Below are positions 35,216-45,123 of a stretch of DNA of 64,000 nt, piece after piece. The stretch is from an uncultured Bacteroidales bacterium (GTDB taxonomy: Bacteria > Bacteroidota > Bacteroidia > Bacteroidales > Paludibacteraceae). The position numbers were made by a program, and so were the translations under genes. The stretch spans positions 47,507 through 111,506 of the forward strand of contig ONEG01000008.1 of NCBI GenBank assembly GCA_900316845.1, written 5' to 3'. Every line of letters starts with the position of its first letter. Position 1 is the stretch's first letter. Under the pieces are notes generated by a model. That model saw only the letters and a list, made by a program, of their open reading frames with translations, was not told the origin of the DNA and ran no database searches.

Positions 35216-36373
35216 ATGGCAGATAAACTGAGTTGGACCGATTTGCGGCGTGTGTTGGCTGCGCGTGCGGGCGTAAGCGAGAAGCAAGCAGGCGCATTTC
35301 TGAATGCTATACAGGGTCAGTTAATAGAGGCTCTGAAGGGTGATAAACAGGTCAAGATCAACGGTTTAGGAACGTTCAAAGTGCAAGCTGTTGCACCTCG
35401 TAAGAGCGTGAACGTGAATACCGGCGAAGAGATTATAATCGAGGGGTATAACAAATTGGTTTTTGCGCCGGAAGCCGGAGTGAAAGAGCTGGTGGAGAAG
35501 AGTGTGCCCAACAGCGCAGAGCCGGCCGAAGAGAGCGAACAGCCGAAAGAGATCGACCCGTTGAAGAAATTAGGTGCCCAGGCCGAGGAGATCGTAGATC
35601 TCTTAGGTGATCTTGGACAAAGCCCGAATACGGAACCGGAACCGGAACCCGTTGTAGAACCGGAACCCGAGCCGGTTGTAGAGCCCGAGCCGGAACCAGC
35701 GCCAGTATTTGTAGTGCCGGAGCCGGAACCCGAACCCGAACCGGAACCCGAACCGGAGCCCGTGGTACCAAAGAAGAAGAGCCATTTCCTGCGCGATACA
35801 CTCATCTGCATAGTAATTCTGCTGATGATCCTGTTGGTCGGATACTTCTTCCTTCGTCATCAATTAGGAAACATCCTTCAGTCGCTAATCCAACCGAACG
35901 AGACCGAAGTCGTGGCAGACACGACGGAGAATGCCATGCCCGTGGAGGACGCGACCGTGGAGACCGCTGAAGAGGCTGCTCCGGAAGTCGAATTAGGCGA
36001 AGCGACAGAGAACGAAAACTTAGACAACATCCCTGACGGACGCATCCCGAAGGAGCAGATCATGGCGGAATGGATGGAGGCATCGCGATCCTTGAGCCCG
36101 GCGGACAGCAAGTACCCGGAACTGATCACAACCGAGCCGATGCACGAAGCAAGCCGGCTGACATGGATGGCGAAGCGTTACTACGGAGCAAAAATCTACT
36201 GGCCGTACTTGTTCGACGCCAACCGTGACGTGATCAGCGATGCCAACAGGATTGACGTGGGAACGCCGATTCGTGTACCGAAACTGACACAATTGCAGCT
36301 GGACACGACGAATGCAGAGACGATGGCAACCTTGGAAAAACTGCGTGAGGAAGCATTAGGCGGTGGAGAGTGA
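35216..36373 (+). CDS. Membrane-anchored HU-LysM fusion protein
   Basis: 385 residues. An HU-like domain (1-95; [20 protein letters not shown]) is followed by an acidic linker and a Pro-Glu repeat (139-185, built from 12-bp CCGGAACCCGAA units). Then come a basic stop and one membrane segment (about 193-214), an acidic region, and a LysM-like domain (about 310-357; [20 protein letters not shown], then IRVPKL). By the positive-inside rule the HU part lies in the cytoplasm and the LysM part in the periplasm, so the protein could tether chromosome to cell wall. Similar fusions occur in other Bacteroidales; the role is not established. Confidence 0.85.
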   Translation: MADKLSWTDLRRVLAARAGVSEKQAGAFLNAIQGQLIEALKGDKQVKINGLGTFKVQAVAPRKSVNVNTGEEIIIEGYNKLVFAPEAGVKELVEKSVPNSAEPAEESEQPKEIDPLKKLGAQAEEIVDLLGDLGQSPNTEPEPEPVVEPEPEPVVEPEPEPAPVFVVPEPEPEPEPEPEPEPVVPKKKSHFLRDTLICIVILLMILLVGYFFLRHQLGNILQSLIQPNETEVVADTTENAMPVEDATVETAEEAAPEVELGEATENENLDNIPDGRIPKEQIMAEWMEASRSLSPADSKYPELITTEPMHEASRLTWMAKRYYGAKIYWPYLFDANRDVISDANRIDVGTPIRVPKLTQLQLDTTNAETMATLEKLREEALGGGE

Positions 36374-39104
36374 TTACATTCATATAGAAGGAGCAGACAC
36401 CCATAACCTCAAACATATATCGGTAGATATACCCCGCAACAAGTTGGTGGTAATAACGGGTGTGAGCGGCAGCGGAAAGAGTTCGCTGGCGTTTGACACG
36501 CTGTATGCCGAAGGGCAGAGACGATATGTGGAGAGCCTTAGCGCTTACGCGCGACAGTTCATGGGCAGGATGCAAAAACCGGAGGTGGAGAAGATAGAAG
36601 GCATCCCTCCGGCAATCGCCATCCAACAGAAAGTTACAAGTCGTAATCCCCGTTCCACGGTCGGTACCGTGACGGAGATTTACGACTACTTGAAATTATT
36701 GTACGCGCGCGTCGGGCACACCTACTCGCCCGTGAGCGGAGAAGAGGTGCGCAGAAACACCATACGCGACGTCGTACAATATATGGAATCGCAGGAAGAA
36801 GGCGCACGGCTCTATCTGATGAGCCCGATAGTGCTGCCGGAAGGACGAAACCTCAAAGACCAACTGGCCTTATGGCAGAGCCAGGGATTCAGCCGAATGA
36901 TGATCGACGGCGACAGTGTGCGACTGGACGATACGACATGGCTCAAGATCGAAGGCCACGAAGCATACCTGCTGGTTGACCGCGTAGTCGTTGACCATGA
37001 GCAGGCAACGAGTAACCGTTTTGCGGACTCCGTACAGACTGCTTTCTTCGAAGGCAACGGCGAGTGCCGCGTGTGGGTGAACAACAAAGAGAAAGTGTTC
37101 TCCGAGCGCTTTGAGGCGGACGGAATACAGTTTATCGAACCCAACGAGCACCTCTTCGATTTCAATAGCCCGGTGGGCGCTTGTCCGGAGTGTAAAGGCG
37201 TGGGAACGGTCATGGGTATTGACCCCGATCTGGTGGTTCCCGACAAGTCCAAGACCATCTACGAACAGGCCATCGCCTGCTGGCAGAGCGAGAAGATGAA
37301 GCCGTGGCTCGATGCGTTGATATACAATGCGGCGAAATTCGACTTCCCGATCCACACACCTTTCTACGCACTGACTGCCGAGCAGAAACAGCTGCTCTGG
37401 AGCGGTAACGAGTATTTCAAAGGCCTGCATGAGTTCTTCAAAGAACTGGAGAAAGAGCAGTTCTCCAAGCTGCAATACAAAGTGATGTTAGCCCGCTATA
37501 AAGGCAAGACCACCTGTCCTGTCTGCAACGGCTTGCACCTGCGCAAAGAGGCGGGTTATGTACTCGTCGGCGGCAAGAGTATCCAGCAGCTCTGCACCAT
37601 GCCCATCACGGAACTGGACGAGTGGTTCGACCAGCTCCGGCTGAACGAGACGGAGACAAAAACAGTGGAGATGGTGCTCGCGGAGATCAAGAGCCGGCTG
37701 CAGTTCATGAAAGATGTGGGACTCAGTTACCTGACGCTCAACCGCCAGAGCACCACCCTCTCCGGCGGTGAGAGCCAGCGTATCAGCATCGCTAAATCAT
37801 TAGGCAGCAGCCTGGTAGGATCGTTATACGTCTTGGACGAACCGTCTATCGGCTTGCACCCACGCGACACAGAGAGGCTGATTCACGTGCTGCAACAGCT
37901 GCGCGACTTAGGCAACACAATCGTTGTCGTGGAGCACGACGAGGATATCATCGCCGCAGCGGATCACATCATCGAGATCGGTCCGGATGCCGGCAGACAC
38001 GGCGGCGAAGTGGTCTATGAAGGCAAGCCGAGGATGGACCAGTTCCGCTATGAGATTCCCGCACAGAGACGCCATTGGAGCAATTATATCGAAGTTGAAG
38101 GGGCGTGTGAGAACAACCTCAAGAACCTGACGGTACGTTTCCCGCTGCATGTGATGACCGTCGTGACGGGCGTGAGCGGAAGCGGCAAATCGTCTCTGGT
38201 AAGCAAGGTGCTCTACCCTGCCCTCAAGAAACACTACGGCGCGATGTTCACAGAGCACACCGGCGATTTCGGACACCTGCACGGTAGCCTCCATCTGATG
38301 AAGGATATTGAGTTTGTGGACCAGAACCCGCTCAGCCGTTCCAGCCGCAGCAACCCCGTGACGTACCTCAAGGCCTATGACGAGATCCGGCGCCTCTATG
38401 CAGAGCAACCTTTATCCAAACAATTAGGGTTCACGCCGGCACACTTCTCCTTCAACACCCCGGGCGGCAGATGTGAGACCTGCCAGGGCGAAGGAACGAT
38501 CACCATCGAGATGCAGTTCATGGCGGACTTGATTTTAGAGTGCGAACAATGTCACGGCAAGCGCTTCAAACAGGATGTGCTCGATGTCCATTACCGCGAT
38601 AAGTCCATCTACGACATCCTATGCATGACCGTCAATCAGGCGATTGATTTCTTCAGCCAAGACCCCGATTGTGAACGCATCGTGCAGAAACTAAAACCCC
38701 TGCAGGATGTGGGAATCGGCTATATCCAGCTGGGACAGAGCAGCAGCACTCTCTCCGGCGGCGAGAGCCAGCGTGTGAAATTAGCTTCTTTCCTCGCCCA
38801 GGAGAACAGCACACCGACGATCTTCGTCTTCGATGAACCTACCACCGGTCTGCACCACCGCGATATAGAAGTGCTCCTCAAAGCCCTCAACCGGCTCATC
38901 AGCAAAGGCCACACGGTCATCATCATCGAGCATAACCCCGCAGTCATTCTCGCGGCAGATCATGTGATTGACTTAGGTCCTGAAGGCGGCAAAGAGGGCG
39001 GACAGATTGTCTGCACCGGCACGCCGGAAGAGATCTGCAAATGTAAAGAAAGTTACACAGGCAAGTACCTTGCCCAAATTCTTAATAACCATGAAAAAAA
39101 TTAA
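36363..39104 (+). CDS. uvrA: Excinuclease ABC subunit A
   Basis: 913 residues from GTG 36363, overlapping the previous gene by 11 nt. It has two ABC ATPase halves, each with Walker [10 protein letters not shown] and signature LSGGES, and Cys clusters for zinc ([18 protein letters not shown] and CEQCHGK). UvrA scans DNA for bulky lesions and loads UvrB in nucleotide excision repair. It is slightly shorter than E. coli UvrA, and the UvrB-binding insertion is present. uvrB and uvrC are not in the window. Confidence 0.95.
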   Translation: MESDYIHIEGADTHNLKHISVDIPRNKLVVITGVSGSGKSSLAFDTLYAEGQRRYVESLSAYARQFMGRMQKPEVEKIEGIPPAIAIQQKVTSRNPRSTVGTVTEIYDYLKLLYARVGHTYSPVSGEEVRRNTIRDVVQYMESQEEGARLYLMSPIVLPEGRNLKDQLALWQSQGFSRMMIDGDSVRLDDTTWLKIEGHEAYLLVDRVVVDHEQATSNRFADSVQTAFFEGNGECRVWVNNKEKVFSERFEADGIQFIEPNEHLFDFNSPVGACPECKGVGTVMGIDPDLVVPDKSKTIYEQAIACWQSEKMKPWLDALIYNAAKFDFPIHTPFYALTAEQKQLLWSGNEYFKGLHEFFKELEKEQFSKLQYKVMLARYKGKTTCPVCNGLHLRKEAGYVLVGGKSIQQLCTMPITELDEWFDQLRLNETETKTVEMVLAEIKSRLQFMKDVGLSYLTLNRQSTTLSGGESQRISIAKSLGSSLVGSLYVLDEPSIGLHPRDTERLIHVLQQLRDLGNTIVVVEHDEDIIAAADHIIEIGPDAGRHGGEVVYEGKPRMDQFRYEIPAQRRHWSNYIEVEGACENNLKNLTVRFPLHVMTVVTGVSGSGKSSLVSKVLYPALKKHYGAMFTEHTGDFGHLHGSLHLMKDIEFVDQNPLSRSSRSNPVTYLKAYDEIRRLYAEQPLSKQLGFTPAHFSFNTPGGRCETCQGEGTITIEMQFMADLILECEQCHGKRFKQDVLDVHYRDKSIYDILCMTVNQAIDFFSQDPDCERIVQKLKPLQDVGIGYIQLGQSSSTLSGGESQRVKLASFLAQENSTPTIFVFDEPTTGLHHRDIEVLLKALNRLISKGHTVIIIEHNPAVILAADHVIDLGPEGGKEGGQIVCTGTPEEICKCKESYTGKYLAQILNNHEKN

Positions 39105-41046
39105 CATGAACGAACTACGCAACTCGGATATCTTCTCCCATATTCCGCAGATGAGTTATCTTCCGCGATGGGGTGTGTTGTTGATGGATACGATGCTCTG
39201 TATCATCGCTTTTTGGCTTAGCGTATGGGTCGGCAGCGGGTTCTTCGATTATGTAAATCTGCACAGCCAGATTGTTCCCATCGGGTCTCAGTGTATCATT
39301 GTGATGGTCGTTCAGATCATCGCCTTCTGGGTCTTTCATACCTATTCGGGAATATTGCGGTATTCGACATTTATTGACACCATCAAAGTGCTGCTCTCGA
39401 ATGTCAGCACAGGCCTGCTGCTTATTCTGATCAACCTGATCTTCCAGCACTCGTTCAACTGGCATCCTATTATGAACACCGTGGTGGCGGTCTATGTTCC
39501 AACGGCGTTTGTGCTGCTTTTCTCGCTGCGCGTGGGAGTAAAAACGCTGAGCGAGACCTTGGAGCGCAATCAGGCAAGCCCGCGCGTCATGATTTTCGGT
39601 ACACGGGCAGCTGGAATAGCTATTGCCAAGATGCTCCGCTCGGCGGGAAATGCACCGTATAGGCCTGTCGGTTTCATTGCCGGTAAGAACGAGCGCTACG
39701 GATACGACCTGGCGGGTCTGCGCGTACGTCCCCTGAACGACCGGCTCTTTGAGTGGATGAATGCTCACGGAGTCAACCATGTGATCATCTCGCCGCTGAA
39801 AATGAAAGAGCTTGATCCTACCAAAGACTTGCAGGTCTTCATCGATCATAACATCCGAATTCTCACAACCCCGTATTTCACCCAATGGGACAACCTCGAC
39901 GAGATTGACACCCAGCGGATCGGGCGCGTCGAAGCCATCCGTATTGAAGACCTCCTGGAGCGGCCGCAGATTGATATCAACACCGAGAACGTGCGGCAGA
40001 TCATCCAAGGCAAAGTGGTACTGGTCAGCGGCGCAGCGGGCAGTATAGGTAGCGAACTCGTGCGACAGATTCAACCCTACGCTCCGCAAGCAACAATCCT
40101 CCTGGAAATGGCGGAATCGCCTTTGCACGATTTGATGCTGGATCTGCAAAAACAATTCCCCGAAGCACGTCTGATTCCTGTAATCGCTGACGTTCGCGAC
40201 CGCGCACGCATCGAACAGGTCTTCAGTGAGATGCGCCCCGACATCGTCTATCACGCTGCCGCATACAAGCATGTGCCCCTCATGGAGAGCTTCCCTAACG
40301 AGGCCATACAAGCCAACGTCTCCGGCACGAAGAACATGGCGGACATGGCAGTCAAATATGGCGTAAAGCGCTTTGTCATGATCTCTACCGACAAAGCCGT
40401 CAACCCCACCAATATCATGGGAGCCAGCAAGCGTATCGCAGAGATTTACGTCCAGTCCCTCTTCCGCAAACTGCATGTCGAGAACCCCGATTGCACGAAA
40501 TTCATCACTACCCGGTTCGGTAACGTCCTTGGCAGCAATGGATCGGTCATCCCGTATTTCCGCAAACAGATTGCCGCCGGAGGACCGGTGACGGTGACCC
40601 ACCCGGACATCATCCGTTATTTCATGACCATCCCCGAAGCTTGCTGCCTCGTCATGGAGGCAAGCACTTTAGGAGACGGCGGAGAGATATTCGTCTTCGA
40701 CATGGGCAAACCCGTCAAGATCCTTGACCTCGCGCGCAACATGATCCGACTCGCAGGCTACACCCCGGAGAAAGATATCATGATCGAGTTCACGGGACTC
40801 CGTCCGGGCGAGAAACTCTACGAGGAGCTCCTGAACCAGAAAGAGACTACCCTGCCGACCGCCAACGAGAAGATCATGGTCGCACGGGTTCGCGAGTTCG
40901 ATTTCGATGAGATAAGCTCCAAAGTGGATGAACTCATCAAGACCAGCCGACTCGCCAAGCCTTTCACTACGGTAACTCTCATGAAACAATTAGTGCCCGA
41001 ATACATCAGCAAAAACTCTATTTACGAGCAATTAGACCCACAATGA
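39091..41046 (+). CDS. Membrane-bound UDP-GlcNAc 4,6-dehydratase (WbpM/CapD-like)
   Basis: 652 residues from ATG 39091, overlapping uvrA by 14 nt. Four N-terminal membrane helices and a CoA-binding-like domain precede an extended SDR domain with NAD motif GAAGSIGSEL, YHAAAYKHVPLM and STDKAVNPTNIMGASKR. A Met stands in the place of the usual catalytic Tyr, as in WbpM. It should convert UDP-GlcNAc to the 4-keto-6-deoxy sugar for surface polysaccharide. The next gene overlaps by 4 nt and supplies the lipid-linked starter. Confidence 0.92.
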   Translation: MKKINMNELRNSDIFSHIPQMSYLPRWGVLLMDTMLCIIAFWLSVWVGSGFFDYVNLHSQIVPIGSQCIIVMVVQIIAFWVFHTYSGILRYSTFIDTIKVLLSNVSTGLLLILINLIFQHSFNWHPIMNTVVAVYVPTAFVLLFSLRVGVKTLSETLERNQASPRVMIFGTRAAGIAIAKMLRSAGNAPYRPVGFIAGKNERYGYDLAGLRVRPLNDRLFEWMNAHGVNHVIISPLKMKELDPTKDLQVFIDHNIRILTTPYFTQWDNLDEIDTQRIGRVEAIRIEDLLERPQIDINTENVRQIIQGKVVLVSGAAGSIGSELVRQIQPYAPQATILLEMAESPLHDLMLDLQKQFPEARLIPVIADVRDRARIEQVFSEMRPDIVYHAAAYKHVPLMESFPNEAIQANVSGTKNMADMAVKYGVKRFVMISTDKAVNPTNIMGASKRIAEIYVQSLFRKLHVENPDCTKFITTRFGNVLGSNGSVIPYFRKQIAAGGPVTVTHPDIIRYFMTIPEACCLVMEASTLGDGGEIFVFDMGKPVKILDLARNMIRLAGYTPEKDIMIEFTGLRPGEKLYEELLNQKETTLPTANEKIMVARVREFDFDEISSKVDELIKTSRLAKPFTTVTLMKQLVPEYISKNSIYEQLDPQ

Positions 41047-42137
41047 TACAAGATTTTTTTACTGCCCATAGCTATCTCATCGGCCTCATCAGCTTCTTTC
41101 TCGGCCTCATCGGAATGCCGCTCGTGATCCGTATTGCGAAGGCGAAAGGCTTTGTCGTACGCCCCAACAAACGAATGAGCCACACCGGCAACATTCCCAA
41201 TATCGGCGGACTCAATATCTACTTCAGCTTCATGCTGACCTACCTCCTCTTCGAGTACGACCAGCTCAACCAGAGCCAGTTCTTCTTAATCGGCCTTTTG
41301 GCGATCATGGCAGTCGGATTCGTTGACGACGTGCTGGTACTCACGCCGACAGCCAAACTGTTGGGCGAGACGCTGGCAGGCATCGCACTCGTAGGTTTTG
41401 CAGACATGCGCATCACCCATCTGCACGGCATTTTCGGGATCGAAGAGATCGGCGTCATACCGAGTTATATGCTCTCGATCTTCGTCCTGCTGGCGATCAT
41501 CAACGCCGTCAACCTCATCGACGGCATCGACGGTCTGGCAAGCGGTCTGGGCATCCTTTACTGTCTCTTCTTCGCCACGTATTTTGGGCTGGCGGGAGAG
41601 GTCTATTGGTCCATCCTGGCAATATGCATGATCGGGTCGCTCGCGGTATTCTTCATCTATAATGTCTTCGGAAAGCGAGAGAAGATCTTCATGGGCGACT
41701 CCGGCAGTCTCCTCTTAGGCTACCTCCTGACTTCGTTTGTCTTCCATTTCTGCGAGATCAACGCCTATCATGAGGTGCCGGCAGCGCTTGAGATGAAAGC
41801 GGCTCCGGCGGTAGCCATCTGCGTGCTGACCATCCCTATTTTCGACACCATCCGTGTCAGCCTCACCCGTATCAAGCAACACCGCTCACCCTTCCTGCCG
41901 GACAAGAACCACATCCACCATCTGCTTCTTCGTACCGGACTCAACCACCTCCAGACAACCTGCGTCCTGCTGTCCGTCAGTCTCCTCTTTATCGTGCTGG
42001 CTGTCATCGGCAGAAACTGGAACTTCTGGGCTCTACTGATCTCCGATTTCGCACTCGCTACCGCCCTCACGATGCTCCTCTGGCGCATCATCAATAAGAA
42101 AATGGCAAATGACCAAATAGCAAATGATAACCATTGA
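41043..42137 (+). CDS. wecA: WecA-like polyprenyl-phosphate GlcNAc-1-phosphate transferase
   Basis: 364 residues with about eleven membrane helices. Family motifs are GFVDDVLVL, NAVNLIDGIDGLASG, FMGDSGSLLLG and DKNHIHHLLL. It starts surface polysaccharide synthesis by joining a sugar-1-phosphate to undecaprenyl phosphate at the inner membrane. The last ten residues (KKMANDQIANDNH) come from the 15-bp junction repeat, so the natural C-terminus probably ends near WRIIN. It overlaps the genes on both sides. Confidence 0.9.
   Translation: MIQDFFTAHSYLIGLISFFLGLIGMPLVIRIAKAKGFVVRPNKRMSHTGNIPNIGGLNIYFSFMLTYLLFEYDQLNQSQFFLIGLLAIMAVGFVDDVLVLTPTAKLLGETLAGIALVGFADMRITHLHGIFGIEEIGVIPSYMLSIFVLLAIINAVNLIDGIDGLASGLGILYCLFFATYFGLAGEVYWSILAICMIGSLAVFFIYNVFGKREKIFMGDSGSLLLGYLLTSFVFHFCEINAYHEVPAALEMKAAPAVAICVLTIPIFDTIRVSLTRIKQHRSPFLPDKNHIHHLLLRTGLNHLQTTCVLLSVSLLFIVLAVIGRNWNFWALLISDFALATALTMLLWRIINKKMANDQIANDNH
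42101..42130 (+). repeat. 15-bp junction minisatellite at the wecA end
   Basis: AAATGGCAAATGACCAAATAGCAAATGAT spans the end of wecA and the start of the ABC-F gene, coding in both. Confidence 0.75.
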
Positions 42138-43959
42138 TCATGTAAGTATGGAGTTTTCGTCCCGCCCTGTGCTGGACGACATTACGTTCCTCATCAACCG
42201 GAAGGAGCGTATTGCACTCGTGGGCAAGAACGGAGCCGGCAAAACGACCCTCCTGCGTCTCATCGCAGGCGAATACCAGCCCACCTCCGGACGCATCGCC
42301 AAGGACGCGGACATGACCATCGGTTACCTCCCGCAGGTGATGCTCTTCCAGGACGACAAGACCCTCCGCGAAGAAGTAATGTCTGTATTCTGTCAGCGAA
42401 GCGGTCTGTATTCTGTCAGCGAAGCGGTCTTTGTTGCCGAGATGGACCGGACCATCATCGGTTTAGGCTTCGAGCGCAAAGACTTTGAGCGCCCTTGTTC
42501 GGAGTTCTCGGGCGGTTGGAGAATGCGTATCGAGTTGGCGAAAATCCTCTTGTCTCATCCGGACTTGCTGCTCCTTGACGAGCCGACCAACCACCTCGAC
42601 ATCGAGTCTATCCAATGGCTCGAAGACTTCCTCAAGACCAGCCCATCGGCGGTACTCATGGTCTCCCACGACCGCGCATTCATAGATAACACCTGCCCGC
42701 GCACGATAGAAATAACGCTCGGGCGCATCTACGATTATAACGTCAACTACAGCCGCTTTGTGGAGCTCCGCAAGGAACGCCATGAGCAACAGGTCCGCGC
42801 CTACCAGAACCAACAGAAGATGATTCAGGACACCGAGGATTTCATCGAGCGGTTCCGGTATAAAGCCACCAAAGCCGTCCAGGTACAGAGTCGCATCAAG
42901 CAGTTGGAGAAACTCGAACGTCTCGAGGTGGATCTGGAAGACACCTCGCGTCTCAACCTGCGTTTTCCGCCAGCCCCGAGAAGTGGCGATTTTCCGCTCA
43001 TCATCGAAGACCTGCGAAAAGATTTCGGTGCCCACAACGTTTTCCATGACGTCACCTTCACCATCCGACGCGGCGAGAAAGTGGCATTCGTCGGCAAGAA
43101 CGGAGAAGGTAAATCCACTCTCGTCAAGTGTATCATGGGCCAGCTCGACTACATGGGCACCCTCAAGATCGGACACAACGTCAAGATCGGTTATTTCGCC
43201 CAAAACCAGGCAGCCCTTCTCGATGAGAACCTCACCGTCTTCGACACCATCGATTACGTCGCCGTCGGAGACATCCGTACGAAGATCCGCGATATCCTCG
43301 GCGCCTTCATGTTCGGTGGCGAAGCCTCCGAGAAAAAAGTCAAAGTGCTCTCCGGCGGCGAACGAAGCCGACTCGCAATGATCCGGCTTCTCCTCGAGCC
43401 TTGCAACCTCCTCATCCTCGATGAGCCGACGAACCATCTGGACATGCAATCCAAAGATGTCCTCAAAGCCGCCCTGCAGGACTTTAACGGCACAGTCATC
43501 TGCGTCTCGCACGACCGGGATTTCCTCAACGGGCTCGTCGAAAAAGTGTACGAATTCGGCGGCGGAAGAGTCAAAGAACACCTCGGCGGAATATACGATT
43601 TTCTCCGTGCCAAAAAGATAGAAACCCTTCAAGACCTCGAACGGTCCAATCCCGACGGTCAAACGACGGTCAAACGACGGTCAAGCGACGGTCAAAGCCA
43701 ATGTAACGCCCCTGTAGAGCCCTCGAATGCCAAACTCGACTACGCTGCCCAGAAAGCCGCAGCTGCCGAACGGCGCAAGAAAGAGAGACAGATTGCCGAA
43801 ACCGAAGAAGCCATCGCAGCCCTCGAGGCGCAACAGGCTGAAATAGAACAACTGCTCTCTCTCCCCGAGAACCAGACACAGGAGAACTTCCAGCGATACG
43901 AATCTGTCAAACACCAGATAGAGCAAAAAATGTACGAATGGGAAATCCTGAATGACTAA
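42124..43959 (+). CDS. ABC-F family ATPase (Uup/EttA-like)
   Basis: 611 residues: two ABC domains (Walker A GKNGAGKT and GKNGEGKS; LSGGE-type signatures FSGGW and LSGGE; DEPTNHLD twice), a linker of paired helices, and a C-terminal coiled coil (about 540-611). ABC-F proteins act on ribosomes or in DNA maintenance, with no membrane part. Two repeats lie inside. A 23-bp tandem at residues about 87-103 sits where relatives have a helical arm roughly 45 residues longer, and an 11-bp tandem at about 510-525 lies before the coiled coil. Both preserve the reading frame. Confidence 0.9.
   Translation: MITIDHVSMEFSSRPVLDDITFLINRKERIALVGKNGAGKTTLLRLIAGEYQPTSGRIAKDADMTIGYLPQVMLFQDDKTLREEVMSVFCQRSGLYSVSEAVFVAEMDRTIIGLGFERKDFERPCSEFSGGWRMRIELAKILLSHPDLLLLDEPTNHLDIESIQWLEDFLKTSPSAVLMVSHDRAFIDNTCPRTIEITLGRIYDYNVNYSRFVELRKERHEQQVRAYQNQQKMIQDTEDFIERFRYKATKAVQVQSRIKQLEKLERLEVDLEDTSRLNLRFPPAPRSGDFPLIIEDLRKDFGAHNVFHDVTFTIRRGEKVAFVGKNGEGKSTLVKCIMGQLDYMGTLKIGHNVKIGYFAQNQAALLDENLTVFDTIDYVAVGDIRTKIRDILGAFMFGGEASEKKVKVLSGGERSRLAMIRLLLEPCNLLILDEPTNHLDMQSKDVLKAALQDFNGTVICVSHDRDFLNGLVEKVYEFGGGRVKEHLGGIYDFLRAKKIETLQDLERSNPDGQTTVKRRSSDGQSQCNAPVEPSNAKLDYAAQKAAAAERRKKERQIAETEEAIAALEAQQAEIEQLLSLPENQTQENFQRYESVKHQIEQKMYEWEILND
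42381..42430 (+). repeat. 23-bp tandem repeat inside the ABC-F gene
   Basis: Unit 42381-42403 is repeated exactly at 42404-42426, with four more bases of a third copy. The core is TCTGTATTCTGTCAGCGAAG. Since 23 is not a multiple of three, the copies read as VFCQRS and LYSVSEA. Related sequence occurs at 53514-53582 and 57474-57528. Confidence 0.9.
43653..43696 (+). repeat. 11-bp CGACGGTCAAA minisatellite, coding copy
   Basis: Four 11-bp units read through all three frames (PDGQTTVKRRSSDGQS), returning to frame after three. Followed by GCCAATGTAA, almost the same as after the intergenic array at 23636-23668. Confidence 0.9.
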
Positions 43960-43990
43960 ATAAATGATAAAATGGTAAATGACCAAATCG
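43948..43990 (+). repeat. 15-bp junction minisatellite after the ABC-F gene
   Basis: Units such as GATAAAATGGTAAAT and GACCAAATCGTAAAT cover the ABC-F stop, the gap and the first codons (MVNDQIVN) of the next gene. Confidence 0.8.
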
Positions 43991-45123
43991 TAAATTATTT
44001 AATCACGTGGCTTTGCTACGGAGACGAAGAAGCCGCCAAACGCGTAGCGTACACGGCGGACGAGAAGGCACTGGAGACCTACGACCTCATCATTGTGCCT
44101 AACGGACATCTGGGCAAAGACCTGATTGTCCCGGAGTTAACACGCCCCGTGGTAGAGCAGCCCGCGAAGGACAAGACCATCATCCGCACGGACATCGTCT
44201 ATTCGGCGTTCTTCTTCACTTCCCGTGCGGAAGAGCTGCTCAATCCCAAGCGCGACGAGCACGGACGATTCGCCGCCAAGGACTCGATGCTCTCCTACAA
44301 GAGCCGCCTTCTCATCCCGCGGCTCGACGAGTACGCACGTCTCGTACTCAAGCAACTCAACCTGCCGCTGCCGGAAGAAGGATTTGGACATATTTACCTC
44401 ACCCACGACATCGACTCCATCTCCCAATACCGCCATCTGCGCGGAGCCGTCGGAGGTATCCTGCGCGGCGAATGGAAACAGGTATGGCGGTCGATCCGGA
44501 ACATCCACAACGATCCGATTTACACCTTCCCATGGTTCATAGAGCAGGATTCCAAGGTACCCAATGCCGATATGATTTATTTTGTCAAGCATACCTTCGG
44601 CTGGGGCTACGACTACCCGCAGTACTGCCTCCGAGGCTTCGACTGGAGGCACCTCAAGAAACTGCTCCGGCACAACAACGCCTACCTCGGTGTCCATGGT
44701 AGCTACTACGGCTACCTGCCGAAAATCAAATACAGTCGCATGTATCGCGCGCACTATTTAAGGTGCTCCATCGACCAGATGCAGCGGCTCGTGGATGCCG
44801 GCTATCGCGATGATTTCACGATGAGTTTCCCGGATCACATCGGTTTCCGTCTCCAGACTTCGCGCGCCGTTCGCTGGATCAACCCCAAGACCTACGAACT
44901 CACGCCGCTGACCCTCCATCCGCTGATGATCATGGATTGTACGCTGAGTAACGACAACTACATGCACCTCGACCAGGAGGAAGCACTCTTCATGTGCGAA
45001 CGCCTCATCGAGAAAGTGCAGCTCCACCACGGCGACCTTTGTCTCCTCTGGCATAATAATATCATCACCCCGAAGACTTACCATCGTTCACTTTATTCCA
45101 AACTACTGGAAATGCTGAAATGA
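43972..45123 (+). CDS. Polysaccharide-deacetylase-like protein
   Basis: 383 residues, no signal peptide. The N-terminal domain (about 10-130) is of the type found before Bacteroidetes carbohydrate-esterase-4-like domains. The catalytic part has IYLTHDIDS (HD of the metal site), LGVHGSYYGYLP, DFTMSFPDHIGFR, LHPLMIMDCTL and LCLLWHNN near the end. It probably removes an acetyl group from a polysaccharide or its precursor. The first eight residues stem from a junction repeat. wecB overlaps its end by 4 nt, which supports a role in the same glycan pathway. Confidence 0.78.
   Translation: MVNDQIVNYLITWLCYGDEEAAKRVAYTADEKALETYDLIIVPNGHLGKDLIVPELTRPVVEQPAKDKTIIRTDIVYSAFFFTSRAEELLNPKRDEHGRFAAKDSMLSYKSRLLIPRLDEYARLVLKQLNLPLPEEGFGHIYLTHDIDSISQYRHLRGAVGGILRGEWKQVWRSIRNIHNDPIYTFPWFIEQDSKVPNADMIYFVKHTFGWGYDYPQYCLRGFDWRHLKKLLRHNNAYLGVHGSYYGYLPKIKYSRMYRAHYLRCSIDQMQRLVDAGYRDDFTMSFPDHIGFRLQTSRAVRWINPKTYELTPLTLHPLMIMDCTLSNDNYMHLDQEEALFMCERLIEKVQLHHGDLCLLWHNNIITPKTYHRSLYSKLLEMLK

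Noticed and set aside
35637-35770. 12-bp CCGGAACCCGAA repeats, looked at as a possible CRISPR or regulatory array
   Set aside because: They are coding sequence for a Pro-Glu linker with no unique spacers; I see no CRISPR array anywhere in the window.
39115-40602. 495-codon open frame antisense to the 4,6-dehydratase gene
   Set aside because: It mirrors a conserved coding sequence and encodes a His/Asp-rich composition typical of shadow frames.
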